Shown: in pieces, positions 22,879-36,184 of the stretch
Position numbering within the stretch: the first letter of the stretch is position 1
Layout: the number at the start of each line of letters is the position of its first letter
From: Eunapius fragilis
Lineage: Eukaryota > Porifera > Demospongiae > Spongillida > Spongillidae
Assembly (NCBI GenBank): GCA_963681505.1
Contig: OY811973.1
Span: 2,984,136 to 3,048,135, forward strand
Length of the DNA: 64,000 nt
Direction of reading: 5' to 3'
Translations under genes and position numbers: made by a program
Notes under the pieces: generated by a model
The model's database searches: none
What the model was told of the DNA's origin: nothing
What the model saw: only the letters and a program-made list of their open reading frames with translations

Positions 22879-24623
22879 CTACATGTAAAAATAATCAGTG
22901 ATCTCATCAAGAAAAATGTGATGCTCCGTAGCATTGAGAACAAGTCTCTACTTCAGGAAAATCACTTGTGGCTGCTAAACCCACAACCAGATGGAAGTTT
23001 CAAGATTGCAGCTGTTCATGGCATGCATGGTGCTGCAGTGTGATAAAGACAATAAAAAACTTCCATCAAGCGCTGGCTTCTGATGCAGACATTATCGCAC
23101 TCCCTCATACCTCCACATGTAGCTGCTGGCTTACCTCCCTAATGAATACCCCCACCCCCTTCACAAAATTCACCCCTGCCAGCTGGGAGTTAGGCATGGT
23201 GTACATTTACTCCCTCACAGCCCCCCAGGCAGTCTCCATGACCAGAGCAACACAAACCCAACCAGCTCATGGATGTAACACATACCTCTACAGTTGCTTT
23301 AACTTTCAAGGACCAAGAGCACTTATTTTTTTTTGGTAAAATAAAGAATTCTCCATCCAATGTCCATTGTTGGGCTTCATCACTGCTATCTGCTGTCTGA
23401 TTTTTTCCGGAAATGATCCAGCACACGGCCATCTGTGCTGTTCAACATTAACATTGGGACCGCAGGCTGATATACGGAGGAAAAAGAACCCATAACACTG
23501 ATTGGCAACCATTTAGATGTTAATGAAGTGTCCTATTTAGCATGACACATGTAATTATTAATACTACACTGTGTAAACTGTTAACTTAATACCAAACTGT
23601 TTAGTTGAATAGCTTACACTTGGTTGAAGACAGCCAAATCTATATCTGTCTACCTTGCCATTTTTGGCACACTAATGGCCTGTGAATCTTGATTTCTTCC
23701 ATACATTATTGTGCCATTTTCTTCCAACCACTTTTAATTTGGCTCTCACAACCACTCCTTTCATGTAACCATAACTGATTGTCATCAGGAACAGAATTAG
23801 GAGGCTTGAGATTCAACAAAAAAGGGTTAACACAGTTCCATTGTGTGGAATCCGGATAAGTGTGATATTCAAATAAACAAATTTAAGAATCCTCTGCGGT
23901 TATCCTGTTGTCCTTCCTGAGCTTTGTAAAGCATATTCCGTAGCTCATGGCGGTCTGCTCTCATTGAACGCGACCCTACACCCCAAGAAGTGGCTGCGTA
24001 GCCCCATAGCAACGAACCTAGCAACCGATGTCCTTTAGAGCAAGCTGTGCACGAGGTACATGAAACGTAATCAACACCTAAAAGCCATACTAGTGATAAA
24101 CACCCTTTATTGTAGGCAAAAATCACGTGGCCAGGCGTTACGAACTGTCGGCTCTGGTTAATTCTTCGAAAGCAGCTATTGACTTACGCACGGTGAACAC
24201 CGACCACGTGTGTTCAAAAAATGATAACGACCCTAGGTAACTGAGATGGGACGTGCCAAAACTATCACAGTAAAGTTCGTTGAATGTGCTTTCATTTTCT
24301 GTTAACCTTAATGGTAACGAATTTTTTGAAGTAGTTTTCCCTTTGGAAACTCACCATTTTTGTGGTGGGGAATATTTGCGAATGTAGTTTGATTTGACTT
24401 CATATACAGATTGAGTTTGAACTGAATTACATAGCTACTCCCTTAACCGGAGGGGGGGGGGGGGGATGGCAGCTACCAATTGTGGTCAATACTTAGTAAG
24501 TGTTCTTTCACTATGCAGGTTCTGCATGGGGTCTTTAATGGAAGCAACCAGATCTCATGGTATAAACCCTTCATGCCAGGTAAGCCTGCCAGTTCTGCAA
24601 CCATGTTTTAACAACCTTTGTAT

Positions 24624-24702
24624 TCACTGTCTTACCATTTCATTGTCTTACCATTTCACTGTCTTACGATTTCACTGTCTTACCGTTTCACTGTCTTACC
24701 TT
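24624..24702 (+). repeat. 16-bp tandem repeat expanded in unit B
   Basis: Five copies of cactgtcttaccattt-like units. Unit A has two (15,050-15,085). This is a unit-specific expansion. Confidence 0.8.
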
Positions 24703-24819
24703 TTGTTCCCACCCAAGGGCTGCACAACTTTATCAGATGTCGAACGTATACTAATGGAGCTCCTTTGATTTCCTCTCCACCAGATGAAATTGTAAATTAA
24801 AACGGGGCTATCTGTCCCT

Positions 24820-25785
24820 TGAGGTTATCATGCATCAACAATTTGGCTAGAAATGAGGCGCATCCTTTCCTCACTGACCAGCCAGACAGATGCCTGACGA
24901 TTTGAGCCACCTGAAATAGCAGCAAGTTAGACATGGTAACTTTGGTGTATGATGTGACACACCTCAGTTTATTCCAAGGTATGGCAAGATCGTAATTGAT
25001 GATGAGATTCCTGCCTTATCCAACAAAGATCGCCTCTCTTCATTGTTAAGGATGAGGACCTCTCATTTGGAAAAGCTCAGATGCTTCTCTGCCACTGACA
25101 ATGCCTCAGATTTTCTGCATTTGAGAACATCACATTTTAACAGACTGCAGTAGGCAGCTGTGGTTTCATGATGAGTTCTGGTAACATGCATGTATGTCAT
25201 TGGCTAAAGTGAATGTAGATATATTTATTGTGTAACCTCAGTACAGGTCTATGACATTCATTTAACTGTTCTTTCTGTAGGAAGTTGTATGATGCCTTTT
25301 TCAGGACTGGTAGAGATGGCCCTTTTCAGCAATCCTGCTAGCTGCTTGCTTTTCCTCCTCAGGTATTAATGATGGTACACAGTCATGCCCTTTATAGTCA
25401 CCAGCCTTAATATCCCTGCTGCAGTCTGTAAAATTTACCATAACATCAGATAGCAGGAGTATCACACCTGGTGCTCGTCTGACATGGGAGGAAACCAGGG
25501 GACCATCCTCTGAGCAGCAGGGACAGTTTACAGCATCAGATGCTGCTATCCTCTCCTGGAGGCACTTGGTACATACCAGTGCTCCAGTTCCACTGGCTGT
25601 GAGAGGATGTCGGAGCACAGTGCACACTTCAGCTCCTTGAACAGCAACTGGTTGTTCATGCTTGCCAAAGTTGGACTCGGCTCACATAAGAGAACTGGAG
25701 GAGGGGCAATCTTCTCAAGATGAGCTATTAGTGAATTAGGTGTGATGCCTGCCTGACAATCTCTACCAACCGTTGACCTCCTCAT
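24820..25785 (-). pseudogene. RING-finger gene remnant, RAG1 N-terminal-like, unit B
   Basis: Duplicate of the unit A remnant. Here the first zinc pair is intact (KCALCSDILSQPVELE), showing that the Tyr in A is a later loss. The same frameshift between that segment and GALVCTKCLQERIAA is present, so the gene was already broken before the duplication. The downstream IPWNKLRHI-like region has an extra indel. Confidence 0.5.
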
Positions 25786-27376
25786 GTGTCCACTTGAGCA
25801 TGCATGGAAGTGCTCGCATGCATGTACCTGAACACCATGATGTCATATGTTTGTTTATCTACAGTATATGTGTACTGTTTTCCTGCATTCTTGGTCTGTA
25901 TGTTTTAGCCATTCAAATACGATCACTGCGCATGTGATGGCACTGATGGTTCTCTGCATTGAGAGCTGACGTTGCTAGCAAAACATCTCAGGGGGAATGT
26001 TGACATCATCCCCATGCAGATGTGTTGATGTCAAAAGCTATTTTCAGCTCAGCTGAGAATGCTTTGCACTCATAGCTAATATTCTTCGTTGCCCTGTACT
26101 TCGTTAGCCTTTGCCCAAAAACTCTACAATGTATGGGAACGTGTTGGCTGTGGCAATCCATACCTATAATCATGTATACATGTACGTATTGTTTGTGGCG
26201 TCGATAGAAAATTCGTCACCACGTCAGGTTTACAAATATTTATAGCCACATGCCTCCTGATCTTCGCTATAGTATGCTTACCTTCCAGCTCAGTCACCGA
26301 AGGCCATGTCATCTAATTCAGTAACGCCCCCCCCCCTCCTAAATACGTGCCGCGTACCTTTATGAAACGGTATGCCATGCTATCTATATTGGATGTCAAT
26401 TGTGCGCATCTATTGGACATGCCAGGAAAGGGAGTGCAGTGTTTGGACTCGTAATTGTTGATTTGCTTGTTCTGCTGAGTCACGGTCAGCTTCTAAACAT
26501 TGGATGTCTACAATGAGGCACCATTTTAGAATGATGTGTTATAATACCGTTAATGATCTAATTATAGACCTAGTTTCCAGCCGCATACAACCGTGAGCTG
26601 AAGGCATGCATATCTGTTGCTCAAAAGGTCCCTGTGGGTTTAGGAGGCCCGCCGCCGGCCGCGGGTTCCTTTAGTGCGCGCGACTGTTTACGGCATTTAA
26701 CATTTGATTACTCACGTTCCGAATTTTTTTCGGCGCCCAGACCGTTATAAGTATAACCATTCACAGCATACTTGCACTCATAACAGCCCACCAAATTTTT
26801 CTCTGAGAAGAAATATTAGAGTGTTGACCGTATCTGGTGTGATTATAGAATACATGCAGACGAGTTGTAATGCTGTTTTAGTTCATGACATGCATTGTTA
26901 ATGTATAGTTACTATAAATAACGATATGTTATATAAGAGCAAATACGTAATAAAGTTGATCTAAATATATACTACATGAGATAAACCCCGCCTTCTTTCC
27001 TTTGTCGTACTCTCTCGTCAGCTAATTGTGTTCTCGTGCCCAGCATTATGGCGAACGAATGTAAGACATGCATGACGTCACCTGCAACTCCTCTACTAAA
27101 AGCGGCGATCGTGGTACTAGTTAAATCGCGCAAACATACTGCTCACCGTAAAGGGCAACCAGGACGTCACTGGGCTAAGGCTCCATGCACTATATCCACA
27201 TCTATACAGCAAACTCAACTTGTGCCTTGTCTACTCGCGGAACGCAAGAACGTTCCGTGCACGCGGGCAAGTACCTTTTTCAGAGTTCAGTTTAGCCTGT
27301 TGACCTATTTCTTATCTTATTTCTTTTAAAATGAATTGTTTCAATTGTAAAAAGGTGCTAAACATATAATGTCTGG

Positions 27377-27560
27377 AGTCCTGGCACCTAGCCCATATTT
27401 ACAGGAAGGAACTTCGAAGTTTACGCGTGAAATTAAATGTGTACGCGTAATCAGTCCACTTTAATTCCACTATAATCTCCAGTGCGTAAGAAAAAAGTTG
27501 TAGAGGACATAGGTGTCTCAGTCTTAAAAAATGATGCGCTAGGTCCCTTTTCGCACAAAT
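27377..27560 (+). mobile_element. MITE-like element, unit B
   Basis: Duplicate of the element at 17,737 by segmental duplication. It lacks the bases aaataattggaagacta just before the right terminal repeat. Confidence 0.55.
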
Positions 27561-28089
27561 GCTTCAACTCCTAGACGTTCAGAAGTTGAATGGGACAATC
27601 TCTGAGAAAATATCCTCTCAGATATAAATATAACTATAATAACTTGTTATTGCATCGGTGCTGACGTTACAAGGTCCAATACCCCGTAGAAGCGTTCAAT
27701 TCGGTGTATACGTACAAGTGTGATTTGTACTGTTCGTTTATCCGTTACGCTGTGCAAAGTGCGTACAATTTCCCGCTCGATTAGCGCCAGCGCATGATTT
27801 GCTCACCCGCCTCTTGAATTGCCTAAATCATTGGCGCGAATCGAGCGTGAAACCGCGCACGCACTTGTATGTATGTGTATGGATGTATGTATATTCCTAT
27901 ATGGTGATTTTGAACATCACAACGCAAGGTATCCGCGGACCTTGTAACGTCGGCACGGATGTAGTGGAAGCCCCAAATACATTTTCCCGTTGAGAGATGG
28001 TGTAATGTATGAAGTGGTAAATAGGCTGTCGCGATCAAGAGAGCTAATCTTTAATTGGGAAGGTATCATGGGCGTCCCCAGCTTTTCCG

Positions 28090-28091
28090 GA

Positions 28092-28123
<32 letters not shown>

Positions 28124-28395
28124 AGGATAGGACAAGGGGGCGCCATTTGACAGCCGCGTATACGTTGTCCGCTTTCGGCCGATTCAACCAGTGGGGGGGG
28201 GGGGGGGTGCTGTCCGCTTTCGGCCAATTCAACCAGTGGGGGGGGGCCCGCGCTCTCGGCAGATTCAACCAGTGGACGGTGGATGCTGTCTGCTTTCAGC
28301 CAATTCAGCCAGTGGGGGTGCGCATGTATGTATACAAGGGGGGGGGGGGGGGGGGGGGGGGCGCCATTCAGTCCGAAGGGGGAAGGGGGGGGTAC
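28090..28395 (+). repeat. G-run minisatellite, unit B
   Basis: Counterpart of 18,465-18,775 with the same cores and with G runs of other lengths. The G runs may form quadruplexes. Confidence 0.85.
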
Positions 28396-29291
28396 GCCCA
28401 TGGGTATAGCGCTTTTCACTTTTGTAACATTATTTTTATATTTTACGAAGGTAAATTAGTATTGATTTAGCATATACAACACACAATGCACGTCTGCAAT
28501 AAATTACACTTAGCCTAAAGGACCCTTCGACGACCAGCTTCTTGCCTGAATGGCCCTAGAGTTCAACCGAACCATGCAGGGACATGATCAACTTTCCATA
28601 AATTACTCTTGACTTACCGGTATGGAGCAAAGAGACGATGGATAGGCGAGCTGGTTGATGGTACTCCTAGTTTTCCTTGCCCCTTATATAATATGCATGA
28701 TATCCTGAGGGAAATTTTCTCGGAGGCTGTTTTTTATATACACCTTGAACCGATTGCTATATATTAGCGGCAACGACTAATGACTCAAGATAAAGTACGG
28801 CATTCCGGCTAGATAACGTATGGAACCGCTTTATATGTGCGTGAATTATAATACCATCTTATTGTTCTGACTCGCTCCTACTCCCACCTTGTGCTGCAGG
28901 TGGATGACCTTTGTGTGTAATTGTTTGTATTGTGTGCGGTTGTGTGCGCATATGTGTAATTATATATAAGGACATGTACACTTTTATATGACATCTTATA
29001 ATTTAAATTTTTTAAATAAATGAATAAAATAATATATACGCGCGACTCAGCGCGTAAGTTCCAACTTCCTTCCTCCTCCTTCTTCTCCTCCTCCTCCCCC
29101 TTCTCCTTCTCCTCCTCCTTCTCCTCCTCCTCCTCCTTCTCCTCCTCCTCATCCTATAGCTCCTTATCCTCGTATGCTCTCCACATCCCACTGCATACAT
29201 GCAATATCGGTTTGCGTTACCATAGATGAACATTACACCACGACATTCCACTTTGACTGCATGAATAGCTGATGTAATCATAAATCGCCGG

Positions 29292-29298
29292 TATAAAA
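29292..29298 (+). promoter_or_regulatory. TATA box of TGF-beta ligand gene 2
   Basis: TATAAAA in the same context as copy 1, 96 bases before the start codon. An ATG at 29,304 is in frame with the gene but lies before the expected transcription start, so the start at 29,388 is preferred. Confidence 0.6.
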
Positions 29299-29387
29299 AC
29301 GAATTGAATGGGAGAGCAAAATCAGAAAGAGAAAGGTTTGCTCCAATTAAAATCCTAGTAACTATCGAGGAGAACAAGCAAAAAAAA

Positions 29388-30623
29388 ATGGTTCGTCGTG
29401 CTCTGATCACTTCATGCCTTCTCGCTATGATGCTCTCTGCGGCAAAAACCGGGCCAATCGCAATCGAAGCCCCAAACTACATCATGGAACTCTACCAGTG
29501 CGTTCGCAACAAGTCTCCACTAAATTGCTACGGAGTAGATGCAGACTCGGTACATAGCATCGATGGAAATAGTAAGAAAAAAACGTATATACATGCACCG
29601 TGTAACACATGCATGCATTAAAGAAGCTAGCTCCTATTTATTGAAAATTACACAATACTTACTGCATGATGTATATACGTGCACAAGATACAAATATATT
29701 CTCTTTCGCTGCAGTGGTACAGACAGCAATGTCGGACAGGGCTCTGCAGAACGAAAGCGTCACAGTCGGCTTCAACGTGACGGCCTTGATCGCCTCGCCG
29801 AACAACGACAGCATCTTGGCCGCCAAGCTTCGCGTGTACATGGACGCCCTCTCTGAAGAGCACGTCCTGGCGCTGAGGGCCGCCGGATGCAACACCTCCA
29901 CCATCACCCTGCAGCTGTACGCCGGAGAGGTGGTGCAGGCGAACGTGACCCTCACGCGAGACGACCTGAGGACGGGGAAGTGGGTCACGTTCAACGGCCT
30001 TGCCGGCGTGTACAGGCAGTGGACCACCAGAAACGCAACTTCGAGGGCCCAATCGCTCGCTATAGTAGCCCTCGGAAAATGCAGCGCTAGAGTGCTCGGC
30101 TTTGCAAACCGTACTCACTACTCGCCCAAGCTGGTGGCTTTCGCACGGAGCTCTGTTCAAAGCATAGGCATTATCACAAGGGAAGTCAGTGAGGCTGTAG
30201 CCAGCCGCGTGCAGGCGAGAGGCACCGTCGGCAGTAGCTCATGCCAACTGCATGCATACGAGGTAAGAATAAAACTGTACAATATAAATTTAATCGCAAA
30301 GAGAGCATGTATAATAATCTCCATTATGTTGAACACAACAGGTCGTCACTTCGGAATTATGGAGCAACTACTATGAACCACCCACATTTCAAGCCAATTT
30401 CTGTGGAGGGTTGTGTGGCGTCCCGGACACAACCAGCGCGCTCTACGCAACACCGCACGCACAGTTGCAGTACTTCTTGAACAAACAGTATCCGAATCAA
30501 GTTCCCGCTCCTTGCTGTGTCCCGAAAGACTACACGAGCGTATCATTCGTTTATGAGGAAAACGGCTCTTCGGGCATCAAGACAATTAACAACCTGAGCG
30601 CACAAAGTTGTCAGTGCAGATAA
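29388..30623 (+). CDS. TGF-beta superfamily ligand, copy 2 (337 residues, 3 exons)
   Basis: Tandem duplicate of the gene at 19,748, in unit B. Exons: 29,388-29,571, 29,715-30,262 and 30,342-30,623, the same lengths (184, 548 and 282 bases) and phases. I see five amino-acid changes, all in the pro-domain (P to A, D to E, I to V, S to R, V to A); the signal peptide and cystine-knot domain are identical. The two introns differ by small indels, consistent with relaxed drift. No disabling change is present, so both copies look functional, with the same receptor specificity expected. A poly(A) tract just before the ATG is 9 A here against 7 in copy 1, which changes the frame of upstream ATGs only. 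Confidence 0.9.
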
Positions 30624-30833
30624 ATAGCATACTAAATGAAAACCAGCTGGAATGGTTTCCAAATATTCTAATTATTTGCTTTAATTTTGCGTCCTATTAA
30701 TACTGTTACTTGTAGTTATTTCTGCATTATTATTTATTTTAGTTTTGTCTCTGACAAGTGAAGCTTTTTAGTTGCATGTATAGAGCGAGATGAGGGATGC
30801 TGCATGGGGATTAAATGTTTAGTTACGTTACAG

Positions 30834-31033
30834 NNNNNNNNNNNNNNNNNNNNNNNNNNNNNNNNNNNNNNNNNNNNNNNNNNNNNNNNNNNNNNNNNNN
30901 NNNNNNNNNNNNNNNNNNNNNNNNNNNNNNNNNNNNNNNNNNNNNNNNNNNNNNNNNNNNNNNNNNNNNNNNNNNNNNNNNNNNNNNNNNNNNNNNNNNN
31001 NNNNNNNNNNNNNNNNNNNNNNNNNNNNNNNNN
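30834..31033. other. Assembly gap (200 N)
   Basis: Run of 200 N. By comparison with the A/B junction, the sequence on the left corresponds to 21,206 and that on the right to about 22,005. The missing piece should therefore be about 800 bases: a C/CT run plus most of segment X. The round number suggests a placeholder length. Confidence 0.95.
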
Positions 31034-32101
31034 CCTATAGCTACCCGAAAGATTACTGCTTTAGTTGGACGCAAATTCTGATGACTGCAACATGCAACCG
31101 TCTCAATAGATTATCATATTAGATTCAATGTCAAGTGAATCAATGGAATATGCAAGTTTTAAATCAATAATATAATAGATCAGTCAATTGTCTTCTTGAA
31201 GCATTTTGTCCAAAGTGGGTGCGCACATATATTCATTTCGATATGATTGACAGGTGCTGCAACTAAGCAGGCAGACAAGGGAAAACAACATGTAATGATC
31301 CTGTCTGCTCAGAACTGGGCTGGAAGTGTGTCCCCTTAGTGGTGGCATGGGGAAGAACAGTACAGGCCAGTTCTTCTCCAAACTAGCTATATGAAGTCAG
31401 GCTAACATGCTCAATTCAATTTACTATAGAGTCAGCCTATACTCTTAGTTCGAACGCTTTCGTGGCAATTTTTAGCAACAACAATGCATGGACCTGCTTA
31501 AGGATACTGTAGGGTTTTTATTTGCATATGTATTTTACACCTACAATATACATAACAGATAGTGCAAGTGGGGTCAGCATGCAGAAGCATTACCAACGGG
31601 TCATAAGAATTCTTTGGTACAAGAAAAAATATTTTGTATAATATATTAATATATGTATGCACATTGTATATTCTTTTTTGATGAATGCTATGTAATACTG
31701 AGAGAAATGTGCTAAGATAAATTATAGCAGCAGCAAGAGGAGAAGCTTCAGATGACCAAGCTTAAGGAAAATCAAGGTAATTGATATAGTGATCCAGAAG
31801 GTCAAAAAACCCTCCAATGATACTTTGATGATGCTGAAAAACTATTAACGGTATTAGCATGAAACGGCACACACACATATACTGTGGCGGGTTCTGGATA
31901 GCATGCAACAGTATGGTCCAATTCCTCTTCCTAACTGCTCTCAGCCTGTGGAGGTTTACCCATCTTGGACATCTCTTCTTTTGGTTTATTCGACCTCCTA
32001 AAAGAGTAAAAGAGCTGTATTCAGAAATACAATGAGAAGAAGAAGCCATGGAACAACCTAAGTTTAATATACTATCAGTAATACACTTCGCTATCAGTTG
32101 A

Positions 32102-32188
<87 letters not shown>

Positions 32189-32316
32189 AGATTCCAATGA
32201 TGTTGAATTATGTAATATAATTGGTCGGAATTTGATAGTGCATTTACAAGTTGCACAAATTTAGACATGTGTAGTCACATCTACTGCATCACATACAATG
32301 TCAGGCATGCATTCAT

Positions 32317-32382
<66 letters not shown>

Positions 32383-32551
32383 ATGTGTGTGCATGTATGT
32401 GTGTGAAGGTAGAGTGGGATATGATGCTATATAAACACTTGCTATCAATGGCATGTGTGCATAACCCTCTATCTAGTACAAATTAGCAAAAATAGCATTA
32501 GCATACCGTCCCTTCACAGGTATTAAGCATAAACCAATTACAGTGATTTTG

Positions 32552-33011
32552 TCAATGGCTGACTCAACACAGGTACAACATTCTGTACATACACACATTC
32601 TAACATTCCCTCAACCCATATGAATGACACTGGGATGGGAATGAGGCAGAGAGCAGAACAGGGAGTCACAGAGGTAGGGGGGGGGGGGGGGAGGGGGGGG
32701 GGGGTTCAGTATCAGTTCAAGATGTGCAAGCAAAGAAGATACAGTGGTACAGTGGGAGGTGCCTGGATCAGCTCTCACATAGGTCTTACATTGTGGATGG
32801 GTGAGATTTAGAAGGAGAAACAGCGGTTCCTAAAACATTCCATTCATCTTGAACTGATACTGAACTCCCCCCCCCCCCCGTGACTGTCCGTTTCCCTGTT
32901 CTGCTCTCTGCCTCATTCCCATCCCAGTGTCATTCATATAGGTTGAGGGCATGTTAGAATGTGTGTATGTACAGAATGTTGTACCTGTGTTGAGTTAACC
33001 ATTGGCAAAGT
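32552..33011. repeat. Inverted duplication, arms about 165 bp
   Basis: 32,552-32,722 and the reverse complement of 32,846-33,011 are highly similar, separated by about 123 bases. The inverted arm shares details with unit A (2,360-2,530), for example ggttaactcaacacagg and gggaaacggacagtcac, that the direct arm lacks. It was thus copied from an A-type sequence. It sits where unit A has its 39-bp minisatellite. Confidence 0.8.
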
Positions 33012-33014
33012 CAA

Positions 33015-33530
33015 GGTTCGCCAACTACGTTTTGAGGTACTCAGGACCCATCATTGTTCCTGTTATCCTTGGACACCAGTCCTGATATTGGAGTTGATCA
33101 AATATATGGCACAGAAGCCATTTGTGCATTGGGAGTTAGGCAAAGATGAGGGCCTTCTAGAGGCGATTTGAGATTACTTCAGTGGTGTGGGATGCCTACC
33201 TGGCGAGCATAGCATAGAATTACAACCAGTGCCAGAACCGTCCAAGGAAGATCCCAATGTAATGAGACCAGCTGTGGAAGCAAAATTAAAGGTCACTTAT
33301 TAAGAAGAGTGGAATGATCGCACAAGTCGATACTCCAACTGAGTGGATCAGTGACATCATAGCAGTTTGGACAAACAACAAGTGAGAATTGGTCTAGACC
33401 AACATGGCCTTAATAAAGAAATTCGGACAAACCGCTTTTCCTGCCAAATCTTATTGGTGCCAAGTTGTTGAGTCTGTTTGATGCAAAGGAAGGTTCCTTT
33501 TCTTAGAATCTGTAAGGAGCCCCTTATATA
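33015..33530 (+). pseudogene. Ty3/Gypsy pol remnant, unit C copy
   Basis: Duplicate of 3,165-3,660, about as decayed. It keeps a cleaner GCLPGEHSIELQP stretch, which in Gypsy elements lies just before the RT. Stops remain in every frame. Confidence 0.55.
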
Positions 33531-33649
33531 TTATTTCACTTAGAGAGGATATGCAAAATGAAGGATCAACACCACATAGCCTACTACACCATGCACTGGA
33601 CAAAACAAAAAAAAAATGAGACAACAAGAATTTTATGGTGGTCCAAAAC

Positions 33650-33805
33650 AGGATATTGCCCAGTAAAGATTACTAGACAATATTACCTACTGGACAATAT
33701 CGCCCAGTAAAGATTACTAGAAAATATCTCCCAGTAAAGATTAACGGGACAATATTAAAGATTACTGGACAATATCACCAGGTAAAGATTACTGGACAAT
33801 ATCCT
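33650..33805 (+). repeat. Short tandem repeat, about 28 bp
   Basis: Five degenerate copies of agtaaagattactggacaat. Unit A has about two (3,785-3,830). Confidence 0.75.
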
Positions 33806-35034
33806 GGTGGATTCCCAACATAAACAGACCCTGGATATGCCACCGTAGAGGTGTCACATGGTGGTGGGTGAATACAGGGCATTGTAAAGGGCCAGCATGA
33901 CCCTTTATATTAATGATGACTGTCGCATGGTACATTGAACTTTAACCCACCTAGTAGTGGAAAAGTTGCCTTTCATTGGGGCTGGACTTATATGCCCTAT
34001 TCAGGCATGTACCATGGTAATGGAAGTATGGGGGCTGTACATGTTATTTTGAGCTGTTGTTCACACATGCAGAGCTTTGGTGCACCCGTTTTCTTATGTC
34101 GAGGAACTTTTTTTTTTTCTTGCATGTAAAACAAATTATGTGGGACACCTGTTGCGCAATATATACATTTGTGTTATTCCTTTGATTGTTTTGTGCATCA
34201 CAAGGAAGAACTGGTGGCAACAGGCTGTGGACATGAGCTCATATCGTTGACACAGTATGAAAGAGGAAAGACCTGAAAATTTGCACCTATAAAATGACTT
34301 GTGCACTTCCCTGCACACTCCTTCCTGCATATAATGACACCCAATACCATAGGGTCACTATCACACTGAGAGTCCTATCGAATATCGAATATATAATCTT
34401 GAAGGTTACTGACTCCCATCCATACAAGAAGGAGGAACTTACAAAAAAAAATAGCGCTCTTGTCCCTTGAGGAAAACGTGCCAGCATTTATTTGAAAAGC
34501 CTTTAGAACATTTTTTGAAAGAAAAAAAGAACAAAACCAAAAAAAAAAAATTGTTCAGGGCAATCACTTGTAATATTTTTCTCCGCTTTATTCTTAGTGC
34601 CAAGGGCTGGGCATGTTTGCATACACACAAGATACATACACAAAGTGATATTCCATTCACATGAACCCATCATGTTGATGTGTCTCATGAAGTATTTTAA
34701 CTTTTCTTTGGCTAGGCATGACGGTGGCTATCCCTTTGGAAAGTAGTACAAGGCATTTTGGCTGCCTTTCATTGTCAAAGCCTGTGCAATCTCCATCATT
34801 GGAGAACAATCTTTTTGGTGCAAAGCAGTGGTGCATAACTCTCTGCCAAGGTGAGTATGCACACTTACAAACTTCCAGATATTTAAATTGTTTGCAAGGG
34901 CTCGTAACCCAATCCCAAGGAAATAATATAGGTGTTGTGTATCTTTAGGTCCAGTGATAACGTTGTGTATGTGCGTAGGTATGAGATAAGATTTTTCAGT
35001 CTTGATGAGGGAAATTTTCTCTGGGAGTGCCACA

Positions 35035-35228
35035 GAAGGTATTTAATAGCTTGCCTGCTTCCATGTAAGCAGGCTACCAAATCAATATGCTTCACGTGGA
35101 AATGCCTGTCCAATACTACGTTTCATCCTGTGCAAGAAAGTGCACTGCCACAACAATTATAATGGACTATTGCTTGGTGGAACTCTTTTAGTTACATTAA
35201 ACGCATACCATACATGTACTCACCACTA
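35035..35228 (-). pseudogene. PASK kinase-exon fragment, unit C
   Basis: Counterpart of 5,072-5,238 but without that deletion: the bases matching 50,010-50,030 of PASK are still present. It is therefore the less eroded copy, and the fragment predates the array duplication. The flanking sequence on both sides is ordinary Y sequence, not PASK. Confidence 0.8.
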
Positions 35229-36184
35229 ACTAGACATATAAGTTGACTAGGTCCTCAAACACCAACATTCAATTAACAGTGTATTACTTGGAAGAAACAG
35301 GCCTTGATGTCCGTTTGATTGGCCATGATCTGACAAGTACACTGGTATTGATCTGTTGTGAGCGACAAAACAAAAAGACAACCTATACACCCAACAGAGT
35401 ACATGCAGCTCTTGTAACCAGCCCACGACCTCAGGGGGGGGGGGGGGGGGGGGGGGGGGATATGGTGACACTGGTGCACAAAATGGATCAGGTCATTTGA
35501 TCTCATCATTTGTGCCTTGGGAAGAGATGGAGTTGACACACAAGCTCTAGTTCTTTCACAAATACTTCTCTTCTGACAATACATTGTGTCCATACAAGGT
35601 GTGTATCCCAAGTTAACTATAACACTATGTTACAGCTTAGTAGCGTAGTAGGCATGGGCACTCGATTCACCAATACCAGCATTCTCAAAATCAAGCATCG
35701 CTGACTTGTCCCCAGGCCATGATGCACATGTGGCCCCCTTTTAGGGGCAGAGATGAAGGAACTGAATATATGCTTAACAAACTGTTCACTCAGCAGACAA
35801 ATTCATAGCTGGCATCATGTATTCATATGCCCCATGAACCAATTGATGGCTTCTCCAAACCATTACCAATATTAACTACACGTAATGTCTTATACAAACT
35901 GACAATAATTCTTTTACTTAACTCGGTACCATAAAAAATTCCACATGCATGCTTATACAGACATAGTTATCAAATGTTATGCGGTCTAGTAATTGGTAGT
36001 CACTGAACGTACAACTGCAACTACACCACACCAAATAAAATGGCCATAGAAGGACATGTGTGTGGTTGTGTACATGTTACATCAGTATCCTGGGATTCAT
36101 TTTGTCAGGTGCATTACATCTGGCATCAATTAACTTACAGATAGTATTAGTACCACAGATCAACATAAGCATCCTAATAAGGAT

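Larger units (their letters stand above)
21285..30833. repeat. Segmental tandem duplication, unit B (X-Z-W)
   Basis: Second array unit. It starts in the C/CT run at about 21,268-21,303, follows X to about 22,033 and then jumps to sequence matching 8,388 of unit A, so Y (about 7.6 kb) is absent. At about 23,703 it jumps again, from the equivalent of 10,132 to that of 14,130, so the LINE, palindrome and basic-repeat gene of A are missing. It ends at the assembly gap. Confidence 0.85.

Noticed and set aside
30804..31081. Frames made mostly of X
   Set aside because: They span the assembly gap.
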